Assembly: GCA_035943195.1 (NCBI GenBank)
Contig: DASZCK010000121.1
Span: 1-31,507, forward strand
Length of the DNA stretch: 31,507 nucleotides
Direction: 5' to 3'
Source: DAIDKA01 sp035943195
GTDB lineage: Bacteria; Pseudomonadota; Gammaproteobacteria; Steroidobacterales; Steroidobacteraceae
This document shows positions 24,564-31,507 of this stretch, one piece after another. The position numbers were made by a program, and so were the translations under genes. How positions within the stretch are numbered: the first letter of the stretch is position 1; the number at the start of each line of letters is the position of its first letter. Under the pieces are notes generated by a model that was given only the letters and a program-made list of their open reading frames with translations, made no database searches and was not told the origin of the DNA.

Positions 24564-24860
24564 ATGTTGAACGAGACCACAGTGAGCAAGGCCGGTCCTG
24601 TCCACAAGACTCCGACGGACTTGAGTATTGCGCTGCGCTTGGAAGCGACGGCGCAGGCGGCCTGGAAAGATCTGACGCCGCTGGCGCGGAACGAATGGGT
24701 CTGTTGGGTTATCTCGGCCAAACAAGAAACAACGCGCAGCCGCAGAATCAAACGCGCGGTTGAGGACCTTCAGGCCGGCAAACGGCGTCCCTGTTGTTGG
24801 CCTGGCTGTCCGCATCGCCGACCCAGTGCGAACAAGTGGTTCGAGAAACGACCGCGCTAG
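24564..24860 (+). CDS. YdeI/OmpD-associated (OmdA) family small protein
   Basis: 98 residues. The LTPLARNEWVCWV and AKQETTRSRRIKRAVEDLQAGKRRPCCWP segments match the C-terminal OmdA domain of bacteriocin-protection/YdeI-like proteins. Members are small and poorly understood. The ribosome-binding site is weak, and a GTG at 24582 is an alternative start. Upstream 24404-24563 holds nothing recognisable. A small hairpin (24879-24894, arms CAGTCC/GGACTG) follows the stop but lacks a T-run. Confidence 0.7.
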   Translation: MLNETTVSKAGPVHKTPTDLSIALRLEATAQAAWKDLTPLARNEWVCWVISAKQETTRSRRIKRAVEDLQAGKRRPCCWPGCPHRRPSANKWFEKRPR

Positions 24861-25004
24861 CTGCGCAATTAACTACGCCAGTCCAAACGGACTGCTCATC
24901 GAGGTGTGTTGCCCGGACGGTTATGGATGATCGAGCGCTTTTCGGGCTGTGAGTATCCCGAAGGGACAGTGCCCATTTAGCGTGTGGCAGCGGCCCGACT
25001 TGCC

Positions 25005-25496
25005 CTACCGGTTGAGCGCAGCTCGGACAAATGCGTCGCGCACTGCCACCAGCTCATGGATGGCAATATTCACGCGTTGAGCGGCGCACCCGAAGCTATA
25101 GCAGCCTTGCGCTTCCGAGAGCTCCCGGAGGAGGAACTGCAAGAGCGAACCATCGGTTGCGGGTACCTCACTCGGCATTGTGTTTTTGAACTGTCCCTGC
25201 TCGAAGGCACCCAACGTGACCCGTTGATAGGAATCAAAGCGCGGCGGCACTTCGCCGCGGAACGCCCCGACGGTACCCTCGTATCCGCACGCGCAACACT
25301 GGCAGGTCGCCGTGGACACCCACACCGGGCTCCCGAGGATCAAGTCAGCGCCCTCATCGTGCACACGAACCTTGCCGGATTGTGTCGCGGTGATTTCAAA
25401 TGGGCCAAAATCCCAACAGCTTGGGCACTGCATGCCCTTCAGGCAATTGACGTTCGGGTTTTCCTGCCGCCGCACCGCTCGAGCTGAATTGCGCAT
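25005..25496 (-). CDS. Hypothetical protein with N-terminal cysteine cluster (zinc-ribbon-like)
   Basis: 163 residues from the first start; an internal ATG at 25433 (MQCPSC) may be the true start, giving 142 residues. Both have purine-rich sequence close upstream. The core pairs CPSC near the N-terminus of the short form with CQCCACGYEGTV about 45 residues on, a spacing suited to a zinc ribbon. The C-terminal third is helical, with FLLRELSEAQGCYSFG. Similar proteins occur on plasmids and phages with unknown function. It is isolated on the minus strand in a loose accessory stretch. Confidence 0.6.
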   Translation of the reverse strand: MRNSARAVRRQENPNVNCLKGMQCPSCWDFGPFEITATQSGKVRVHDEGADLILGSPVWVSTATCQCCACGYEGTVGAFRGEVPPRFDSYQRVTLGAFEQGQFKNTMPSEVPATDGSLLQFLLRELSEAQGCYSFGCAAQRVNIAIHELVAVRDAFVRAALNR

Positions 25497-26009
25497 ACCC
25501 CTTCCCCCGTGATCCGTCTGCCCGAGCCTGATCGGCTACTCGCCCTTGGCACAGCAGAGGACACTCACACGATATACCTACCCTACCGGCCCCGCTCTCT
25601 TGAACAGCTGAGCTAAGTGACATGTCATCACAATGGACTCGTTGCGTCCCGGCGCTGTGCCGGCCACGCCTGGCCGAGGCGAAGTTGAAGATGCAGAGGA
25701 AGGCTCCGGGCGTTTGCGTAGGCTTTGCAGTGCGGTGACGTGCTAGCCCCGATCAGGGGCGGTGTGACGGGGACCGGATATTCTTGGATGCCGCATATCC
25801 GAGTGCACCCGAGTTTCACGGGCAATGCACGACGGGTCCGAGCAGGTCAGTTGGGCGTGTGGAATTAAAGTTCCGGTCCCTTTTGATCTTTCGCCTTCTC
25901 GGCAGCGGCTTTGGTGGACGAAGAGCTGGCGCTTGCGGCAAGCGCAGCCGATGTCAAATGGCCTAATCGAGCACGGCCGTGCCCTGCCAGATGGACTACC
26001 CTTTTGAGC
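25497..26009. other. Gene-free stretch, nothing assignable
   Basis: This 513-nt gap between the cysteine-cluster gene and pssA has short open frames on both strands that show no domain or start signal. A 10-bp palindrome TGACATGTCA lies at 25618-25627. A D-arm-like GCTC/GAGC motif (25594-25615, minus) is not part of a complete tRNA. Confidence 0.5.
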
Positions 26010-26636
26010 ATGACCAATCCAACCTCTCCAAAGCGATTCTCGATGATCCGCGGGTTTCACCTAGCGGACTGGTTCACTCTGGGCAACGCGGTGTGTGGCA
26101 CCGGCTCCCTGTTTTCGACCATCAGCTATGTTCAAAGCGGGAATACCCGCCACCTCTATCTCGCCGGCGCCTTGGTCTTCGTCGCGTTCCTGTTCGATGT
26201 CTTGGACGGCCGCATCGCCAGATGGCGTCGCACTCACTCCGCCATGGGACGGGAGCTGGACTCCCTGGCCGATGTCATCTCGTTTGGCGTTGCGCCGGCT
26301 GTCTTCGGATACGGCTGTGGCATGCAGGGTCTTTACGACCGCGTGGTGCTGGGGTATTTCGTCGCCTGCGGTGTCTCTCGTCTCGCGAGATTCAACGTGA
26401 CGGCTGAGAGCCTCTCTGGAACCTCAGGCAAAGTCACCCATTTTGAAGGGACACCAATACCGACCTCCTCCGTCGTTGTGATCATCCTTTTGATCGGTGT
26501 CTCCATGGGTTCCGTCGGGGACATGCTCTGGTTCGGAGAGGTGCATCTTAAAACCCATGTTTTGCATCCCTTGGTGCTCCTGTTCGCACTGTCTGGCTCT
26601 CTGATGATCAGCCGATTCCGCATACCTAAGCTGTAG
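26010..26636 (+). CDS. pssA: CDP-alcohol phosphatidyltransferase (phosphatidylserine synthase type)
   Basis: 208 residues. The catalytic signature D-G-x2-A-R-x8-G-x3-D-x3-D is exact: Asp66, Gly67, Ala70, Arg71, Gly80, Asp84 and Asp88. N-terminal IRGFHLADWFTLGNAVCG and RHLYLAGALVFVAFLFDVLDGRIAR match membrane-bound type II phosphatidylserine synthases, which transfer phosphatidate from CDP-diacylglycerol to serine. Several membrane helices are visible, with a hydrophobic C-terminal half. It is somewhat shorter than most PssA. The start at 26010 is preferred over an in-frame one at 25911. Phosphatidylglycerol-type specificity cannot be excluded. It stands alone in an accessory-like stretch, so it may be a second copy. 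Confidence 0.85.
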   Translation: MTNPTSPKRFSMIRGFHLADWFTLGNAVCGTGSLFSTISYVQSGNTRHLYLAGALVFVAFLFDVLDGRIARWRRTHSAMGRELDSLADVISFGVAPAVFGYGCGMQGLYDRVVLGYFVACGVSRLARFNVTAESLSGTSGKVTHFEGTPIPTSSVVVIILLIGVSMGSVGDMLWFGEVHLKTHVLHPLVLLFALSGSLMISRFRIPKL

Positions 26637-26646
26637 CTCACTCGTT

Positions 26647-26886
26647 TTACCGCTGCCGAAGACTTTTCTGCCTGAAGGGGAACATGGACGCGATGCCAAT
26701 ACGCCTCGCCACTGGCAGTGCACCGATGTGAAGACGCAGGTACTGCCGCGTGAGGATCGGAGTTTCCAGCACTGGGCAGCCGCGGCGGAAGCGCTGCGAA
26801 ATCAGCGCCCTTGCTCCGTTGAGTAGCCCGTCTGGTGAGGCTTCGCGAAATGCTTCGCCATCGCAAATCAGGAATATTCGAGTCAT
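26647..26886 (-). pseudogene. Truncated RadC/JAB-family fragment
   Basis: 79 residues from the ATG at 26886, preceded by TTGGAGAA at a proper distance. The segment PVLETPILTRQYLRLHIGAL is close to the region just before the metalloprotease core of plasmid or phage RadC proteins (typically PxLxTPxxTRxYLRLxLGAL). The expected EVF and catalytic H-x-H parts do not follow; the frame instead ends in RRIGIASMFPFRQKSLRQR. It therefore looks like the N-terminal remnant of a decayed radC gene, but a small unrelated gene is possible. Confidence 0.45.
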
Positions 26887-27020
26887 GTCGTCGTTCTCCA
26901 AGAGTGAGTGAACGACGAACTCGTTTACCGGGCGGACAGACGTGGAGGGCGTTCAGCGCCTGCGACGCAGGGATGGCGACTATGATTAGCAGGGCCCGCT
27001 CACTCAACTGAGGAGAAGCC

Positions 27021-27398
27021 GTGAAAAATCCTTTCAGCTCACCGGAAACGAGACTTGCCAAGTTTTCCATGAAATTTCGCAGGAAAAAGAGCGTCGCAGA
27101 CATCCCCTACCCCAAGCTGCGCGCCTGGCAGGAAGATACCGTCGACTCGCGCGGCACCTACCTGCGAAAGTACATGGCGGCGGACATCTGGGGGGAGAGT
27201 GCCAAGTCGCTGGCGACCGCTGCGAGTATCATTCGCACACTGCCGGCCAAATTTCTTGCGGCAAACAGGAGCGCGGTCAGCGTGGCTCAGGATTTGGAAG
27301 TGCACGCGTTACGCAGGATCAAAAGCGACTACGAAGCCAAACACGGCAAGATCTCTGCGCTGTTAGTTCGGCTCAAGAAGGGCAAAGAGAAGAAATAA
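27021..27398 (+). CDS. Small basic protein of unknown function
   Basis: 125 residues from a GTG start supported by GAGGAGA 4 nt upstream. The protein is strongly basic (about one in five residues Lys/Arg), predicted largely helical, with no signal peptide or membrane segment and a Lys-rich end (KKGKEKK). No domain is recognised. Good start signals and absence of frame breaks argue that it is a real gene. Confidence 0.65.
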   Translation: MKNPFSSPETRLAKFSMKFRRKKSVADIPYPKLRAWQEDTVDSRGTYLRKYMAADIWGESAKSLATAASIIRTLPAKFLAANRSAVSVAQDLEVHALRRIKSDYEAKHGKISALLVRLKKGKEKK

Positions 27399-27527
27399 CC
27401 ACTCGCTCGACTTCGCCCCGCCAGTGGCCGGCCCAAAGGCAGGTAGCAGTATGAACCGTTCCGGGAATCCCCACGGTATGCGTTCCATTGGCCGAAACTG
27501 TACCGGGACCCGTTGTAAGCGCATAAT

Positions 27528-27543
27528 CGTGTCGCTCGACACG
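27528..27543. promoter_or_regulatory. Perfect inverted repeat upstream of the lipoprotein gene
   Basis: CGTGTCGCTCGACACG has 7-bp arms around CT, 88 nt before the lipoprotein start. Its core GTCGCTCGA recurs as a direct repeat at 27611-27619, closer to the start codon. CATAAT lies just before it. It may be an operator; no cognate regulator is known. Confidence 0.4.
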
Positions 27544-27631
27544 GCGCCGCCCACAAGGGCGCGACCGAAGTGGTAAAAGATGACTCGCGCGGAAGTCGCG
27601 GGAATTATAAGTCGCTCGATCAGGGGAAATC

Positions 27632-29803
27632 ATGTTGCGCAAACGTCCGACTGCGGGCTCGCAGTCGTTTGCCATGGCAGCTTGGATCACACTGATTGCC
27701 ACGTGTGGAGTGCTTGCCGGCTGCGGAGGCGGTGGCGACGGAAGCGGCGCTACTGGGACCGCGGGAAATACCGGCACTACTGGCAGTAGTGGCAGCAGCT
27801 CGGCAACCCAACCGATGATCCAAGGTCAGATCCTATCCTTCCCGGCGGAGGCCGCCCCGGCCTCATTCGTGGGTACCTCAAACAACACTGCCGCGGGCAT
27901 CGCCGTCATGGACCAGTCGGGCACGACGCCGCTGACCAGCGCAACGGTCACCGTCAATGGGACAGCCCTGACCTACCAGTCCGCCAATCAGGCATATTAC
28001 GGAAACTTGACGATAAGTCCTGGCGGTGGCGTGTCCATCGTAGTGACGGTCAACGGCGTCACTTACGACGCCTCTTATACGCAGTTCAATACTTACCCAA
28101 CGATCACATCCCCCGCACCGAACTCGAACTGGTCAAGCCAGGGCGCCAACCTCGTCAGTTGGACGGGTATTAGGCCGGACTCTGTTTCCCAGTACCTGCT
28201 GGGCGTGATTGGCACTGATGGGAGCGTCGTCTGGCCTTCAAATGCCATTTTTCAGGAGACCACAGCGAGCAGCTTCACAATTCCATCTGGCAGCCTGACA
28301 CCGGGGGCCCGCCTGGTCCTGGTTGGCGTCGCCGACGAGATCGGCGTGAGTGGCGGAGCCCCCGGATCCGACATTGTCTACGCCGGCTTCAACTACCAGC
28401 CCATCAACATTTCTAACACGACCCCGACAACCGTTTCTTTGCTCAGCATTTCACCAGCGTCAAGTTCGGTTGGAGTGGGTCGTACCGTGCAGCTTTCAGC
28501 CGCAGCGATAATGAGCGACAACACAAGACAGGAGGTCACTGCCGAGGCGACCTGGCAATCCTCTTCCGCCGGTACGGCATCGGTGAGCAATACTGGAACC
28601 GTAACCGGAGTCGCGTCTGGTACCGCAACAGTTACCGCAAGTTATCAGGGGGTCTCCACGACGGCCAACATCCTGGTATTCCAGACCACTCCTTCTCCCG
28701 TGACACCGTTAAGCCAGGCCGTCGCCTACCAGATCGACTATGCGCACTCAGGCTTCGTCACCTTCGGCGGGAGCGGCCCGACCTTTCCGCCTACCAGCAC
28801 CTGGTCGGTTACGCTGGATTCGATGATCTTCTACCCGCTTATCGCCAACGGCAGCGTCTTTGTGGCGACTGAGAACGATTCTACAAATGCGCTCTCGCTG
28901 TATGCATTGAGCGAAACCAGCGGCACCACACTGTGGGGACCGGTGACGCTACCCGGCGGCGGGCTCCATTGGGCTGGTGCCGCCTACGACCAGGGCAACG
29001 TTTTTGCCGTCAGCTCCGGCACGGTGCAAGGCGGTGTCGCGATCCAGGCCTACAACGCGACCACGGGAGCGCTTAAGTGGAGCTCCATCCTCCAGGGTTC
29101 GTATGACATTGCGTCGGCCCCGACAGCCGTCAATGGAGTTATCTATCTGAATGGCAACGGCTTCACCTATGCGATTGATGAGCAAACCGGTAACACGCTC
29201 TGGTCTGCACAGGTGGAGACCGGAGGCGATGGATCACCCGCGGTCTCCGCAGATGGCGTCTTCGTTGCCTTCCCCTGTCAGGCGTATAAGTTCGATCCGC
29301 TATCGGGTGCCGCGCTCTGGCACTACAGCGGTCCATGCGATGGGGGCGGGGGTGAAACGCCGGTCTACGCCAATGGTCTCCTCTACATCCAGAATATCGT
29401 TCCTCTGCTCGGCGCCTCCAGCAATCTGATCTTCAATGCCCAAACCGGTGTGCAGGAGGGCTCATTTACCGCAAGCGTAGTTCCGGCTGTCTCCAGCAAT
29501 GCGGCGTTCTACCTGAATAAGGGGACACTGACCGAATTCAATTTGAGCGCCCAAACAACGCTTTGGACCTTTCAGGGCGACGGGCAGTTGACGACGGCTC
29601 CGATTATCATTGATGGCACCGTCGTCATCGGATCTGCCTCCGGTACCGTTTACGCGTTGAACGCCGTTACCGGCGCGATCGTTTGGAGTGGCAGAGCCGG
29701 GAGCACTATTTCCTCGAGTCCCTGGACCGGTCTTGGCGCAGGCGAAGGCTGGCTGGTCGTTCCGGCGGGTAACGTGCTTTCAGCGTGGAAACTGACCCAA
29801 TGA
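27632..29803 (+). CDS. Lipoprotein with Ig-like (Big_2) domain and PQQ-type beta-propeller repeats
   Basis: 723 residues, with AGGGGAAATC before the ATG. A lipoprotein signal ends in LAGC (Cys31) and a Gly/Ser/Thr linker follows. Residues about 60-260 form an unassigned beta-rich part, then a Big_2 Ig-like domain (about 270-350, LSISPASSSVGVGRTVQLSA ... TGTVTGVASGTATVTASY). The C-terminal half is a PQQ-like propeller with recurring blade motifs such as TGALKWS, TGNTLWSAQ, SGAALWHY, TTLWTF and TGAIVWSG. There is no dehydrogenase active site, so this is a BamB-like or surface-exposed adhesion/binding lipoprotein rather than a PQQ enzyme. Its function is unknown. An IS4-family element is inserted 15 nt after its stop. 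Confidence 0.88.
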   Translation: MLRKRPTAGSQSFAMAAWITLIATCGVLAGCGGGGDGSGATGTAGNTGTTGSSGSSSATQPMIQGQILSFPAEAAPASFVGTSNNTAAGIAVMDQSGTTPLTSATVTVNGTALTYQSANQAYYGNLTISPGGGVSIVVTVNGVTYDASYTQFNTYPTITSPAPNSNWSSQGANLVSWTGIRPDSVSQYLLGVIGTDGSVVWPSNAIFQETTASSFTIPSGSLTPGARLVLVGVADEIGVSGGAPGSDIVYAGFNYQPINISNTTPTTVSLLSISPASSSVGVGRTVQLSAAAIMSDNTRQEVTAEATWQSSSAGTASVSNTGTVTGVASGTATVTASYQGVSTTANILVFQTTPSPVTPLSQAVAYQIDYAHSGFVTFGGSGPTFPPTSTWSVTLDSMIFYPLIANGSVFVATENDSTNALSLYALSETSGTTLWGPVTLPGGGLHWAGAAYDQGNVFAVSSGTVQGGVAIQAYNATTGALKWSSILQGSYDIASAPTAVNGVIYLNGNGFTYAIDEQTGNTLWSAQVETGGDGSPAVSADGVFVAFPCQAYKFDPLSGAALWHYSGPCDGGGGETPVYANGLLYIQNIVPLLGASSNLIFNAQTGVQEGSFTASVVPAVSSNAAFYLNKGTLTEFNLSAQTTLWTFQGDGQLTTAPIIIDGTVVIGSASGTVYALNAVTGAIVWSGRAGSTISSSPWTGLGAGEGWLVVPAGNVLSAWKLTQ

Positions 29804-29818
29804 TGCTGCGAATGGAGG

Positions 29819-29841
29819 CTAGGGCCAATGGCGCTTACTTA
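29819..29841 (+). repeat. Left terminal inverted repeat of the IS4-family element
   Basis: 23 nt that match the complement of 31351-31373 at 21 positions; differences are at positions 6 and 15 of the repeat. It begins 16 nt after the lipoprotein stop. Confidence 0.8.
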
Positions 29842-31151
29842 GCGCGCAGCCAGTTGGGCAGATGAGCGGATCGTTGTTGAGCGACATGTCTTGGGACCTT
29901 GAGCCAGGGGAAGGATTTGGGGCGTCGTTTTCGCGCCCGAGGTTCGCTACGGTGAGGTCGATGACCGACCGGCACCTGGGCGATCAGGCGCAACAGGGTG
30001 GAGAGCGAGTGAGCCGGTTCGGTGTTACGTGGCCGCGCGCGCGCCGTGAACTCGCTCCACAGTTGCACGGTGTGCTTGAACGAGAGCGCGCGCGGTGTCG
30101 TGCCATGTTCGGCCGCGGCTTGTGCCATCAACAGCCGGATCAGATTGTAGGCGAGCAGATACACCCACAGCTCCTTCTCGATCATCGCAGCCGACAGGCA
30201 GCGCAACACGTCCATGCCCAGCGTTGTCTTGATGCAGCGCAGATCCAGCTCGATGTGCCAGCGCTGCTGATACAGCTCGCCCAGAGCCCGTTTGGAGGTG
30301 GCGCGCGGATCGAGCAGGCTGGTGACCAGGATGCCTGCGCCGACCTCGACCTCGCGCAGGGTGAGCTGCTGGGGCATTGCGCGGTACTGTGCGGCGCTCA
30401 TCCAAGCAGGCCGATGATCGGGCTTGGGCCAGCGCACCAGGTGATCGCGGCGGCCCAGGGAGAGCCCGCGCCGAAAGTCCGTCCCGCGCGAGCCGTGCTG
30501 GCGCATGACCACGTCGACGCCGGCGGCAAGCAGTTGGGCCAAGTCCCAGTAGTTGGCATACAGCGCATCGGCCAGCAGCACATCGCCCCCAGACAGCGCG
30601 CTCAGCAGCGTGCGCGACAAATCCAGTTCGCTGTGACCACTGCCACGGGCGGGGCCGGTGGCCGCCGCGAGGACAGCCCCACTGGACAGACAGATCAGCG
30701 CGCACACGCGCGCCAGTGGAAAGCCGACTCCGACGGCTTGGCAAGCCGGTTGCGGAAAGACGCGTTGATTGCTTGGCGTATCGGGCATCGACACACCGGT
30801 ACCATCGAGCAATTTCACCCGCCGATCGCGCCAACGCCAACCCTGCAAGGCCCGCTCGCTCAAGCATCGGCCGCTCTCGCGCGTGAGCGCTTGCAGCATC
30901 GACAAGGGCAGTCGTTGCCGGGCGCGGCAATACCCGCCGGTGCGGATGCTCTGCGGCGTGAGCCCCTCTGCGGTGCGGCTCGCCGCCCACCCATCCACCG
31001 CACGCTGACAGGAGCCGTCGGCGCTGAGGGCCTGACGCAGGAACATCGCCAGCGTCACCGTGGGCGGATACAGCCGCTCGCGATGCTCGGGAAGGTGCGC
31101 TTCGGTGAGCTCCAGCAGCTCAGGGCCTGTGAGCACATTGAAGAACTCCAT
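29835..31151 (-). CDS. IS4 family transposase
   Basis: 438 residues from the ATG at 31151, chosen for AAGGGAG about 8 nt upstream; the frame is open to a GTG at 31319 near the IS end, so a longer form is possible. The DDE residues are visible: Asp116 (LLDGTGVSMPDT), Asp195 (LLADALYANYW) and Glu301 in the IS4 signature Y-x2-R-x3-E-x6-K (YQQRWHIELDLRCIK). The frame is unbroken, so the enzyme is predicted active. The stop codon lies inside the left inverted repeat, as is common in compact elements. Confidence 0.92.
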   Translation of the reverse strand: MEFFNVLTGPELLELTEAHLPEHRERLYPPTVTLAMFLRQALSADGSCQRAVDGWAASRTAEGLTPQSIRTGGYCRARQRLPLSMLQALTRESGRCLSERALQGWRWRDRRVKLLDGTGVSMPDTPSNQRVFPQPACQAVGVGFPLARVCALICLSSGAVLAAATGPARGSGHSELDLSRTLLSALSGGDVLLADALYANYWDLAQLLAAGVDVVMRQHGSRGTDFRRGLSLGRRDHLVRWPKPDHRPAWMSAAQYRAMPQQLTLREVEVGAGILVTSLLDPRATSKRALGELYQQRWHIELDLRCIKTTLGMDVLRCLSAAMIEKELWVYLLAYNLIRLLMAQAAAEHGTTPRALSFKHTVQLWSEFTARARPRNTEPAHSLSTLLRLIAQVPVGHRPHRSEPRARKRRPKSFPWLKVPRHVAQQRSAHLPNWLRAK

Positions 31152-31227
31152 GGCCGCGCTCCCTTGAGCCCGACCCCCCACCCGCGCACATTGTTGCCGT
31201 CGCGACAGAGCGTCTCTACTATGAGTC

Positions 31228-31297
31228 AAGGCTGGCCTCGCAAGTCGGTTGGATATCCGTGTGGTAACGAACATCCTATCAACCCGAAGCCAGCCTT
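31228..31297 (-). repeat. Internal 9-bp inverted repeat in the IS leader
   Basis: AAGGCTGGC (31228-31236) and GCCAGCCTT (31289-31297) are perfect complements 52 nt apart, in the region between the right end of the IS and the transposase start. RNA reading in from outside could form a stem here and limit transposase expression, as in other ISs; this is inference. Confidence 0.4.
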
Positions 31298-31350
31298 CTT
31301 CTCTTTTCCACTCAATCACTTGACTTCGCCCTGCTCACACGCTGGCAGCT

Positions 31351-31373
31351 TAAGTAAGTGCCATTGGGCCTAG
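31351..31373 (-). repeat. Right terminal inverted repeat of the IS4-family element
   Basis: Partner of the left repeat at 29819-29841. The remaining sequence from 31374 to the window end (134 nt) contains no recognisable gene or motif. Confidence 0.8.
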
Positions 31374-31507
31374 AAGGCGTCGTTCTAGTGTGATTCTTTG
31401 ATGGCGCCATCCCGCCACTGTGCTCGGCCACTCTTTTCACACAGTCGACCGTCAACGGTCCATAAGATCGAATTCGCAATGGCGTAAAACTCTCAAATGC
31501 ACTAAAG

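Larger units (their letters stand above)
29819..31373 (-). mobile_element. IS4-family insertion sequence, complete with terminal inverted repeats
   Basis: A 1555-nt element bounded by inverted repeats. The left end starts CTAGGGCCAATGGCGCTTAC and the right end, read inward, CTAGGCCCAATGGCACTTAC; 21 of the first 23 positions agree. A single intact transposase gene lies between. IS4 elements usually make 9-12 bp target duplications, but the 10 nt flanking each end (CGAATGGAGG and AAGGCGTCGT) do not match. The element may be old, rearranged, or the ends may be off by a few bases. Confidence 0.85.

Noticed and set aside
24117..24815. 232-codon minus-strand open frame
   Set aside because: Overlaps vapC and the OmdA-like gene in antisense and has no recognisable domain.
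25594..25616. tRNA gene or fragment on the minus strand
   Set aside because: A D-arm-like GCTC/GAGC motif is present but no anticodon stem, T-arm or acceptor stem follows at the right distance.
29862..31373. 503-codon plus-strand open frame
   Set aside because: Antisense to the IS4 transposase with intact DDE motifs; no independent coding signal.

Overview
The window looks like chromosomal DNA of a GC-rich, aerobic Gram-negative bacterium, most likely a gammaproteobacterium. The signs are tightly packed high-GC genes, a TonB-dependent receptor, CbtAB cobalt transport, SCO/cupredoxin copper proteins and Tat-type signals. The genus cannot be fixed from sequence alone. About 24 protein genes, one insertion sequence and several regulatory sites are supported. 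No rRNA, tRNA or CRISPR was seen.

1-7.9 kb is the most unusual part. Three consecutive SPFH (HflK/HflC-like) membrane genes run on the plus strand into a P1B-type metal ATPase; the last two junctions overlap by 4 nt. Convergent to them is an FtsH whose AAA+ motor is intact but whose zinc protease signature HEAGH reads REGGR, so it is predicted to be a membrane unfoldase without proteolysis. It is co-transcribed with a CHAT-type histidine phosphatase. Divergent from that lies cbtB-cbtA. The region therefore combines metal transport, SPFH scaffolds and a pseudoprotease FtsH.

9-15 kb holds a TonB-dependent receptor and a divergent alpha/beta hydrolase, whose shared intergenic region carries two matching palindromes and a strong hairpin. 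Next come a GH8 exo-oligoxylanase-type glycosidase and a divergent LacI regulator with a LacI-type operator candidate between them.

15-18.5 kb is a minus-strand operon: NMT1/NrtA-type binding protein, SCO copper chaperone, type-1 cupredoxin, permease and ATPase. 18.6-23.5 kb is a minus-strand series: phospholipase C-like phosphoesterase, small anchored protein, SDR, anchored unknown protein and GST.

23.5-27.4 kb is looser and less GC-rich, with an accessory character: a vapBC toxin-antitoxin pair with its own operator, a small OmdA/YdeI-like gene, a cysteine-cluster protein, pssA, a truncated radC-like fragment and a small basic protein. 27.6-29.8 kb encodes a lipoprotein with an Ig-like domain and a PQQ-type beta-propeller. 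Directly after its stop sits a complete IS4-family element with recognisable terminal inverted repeats.
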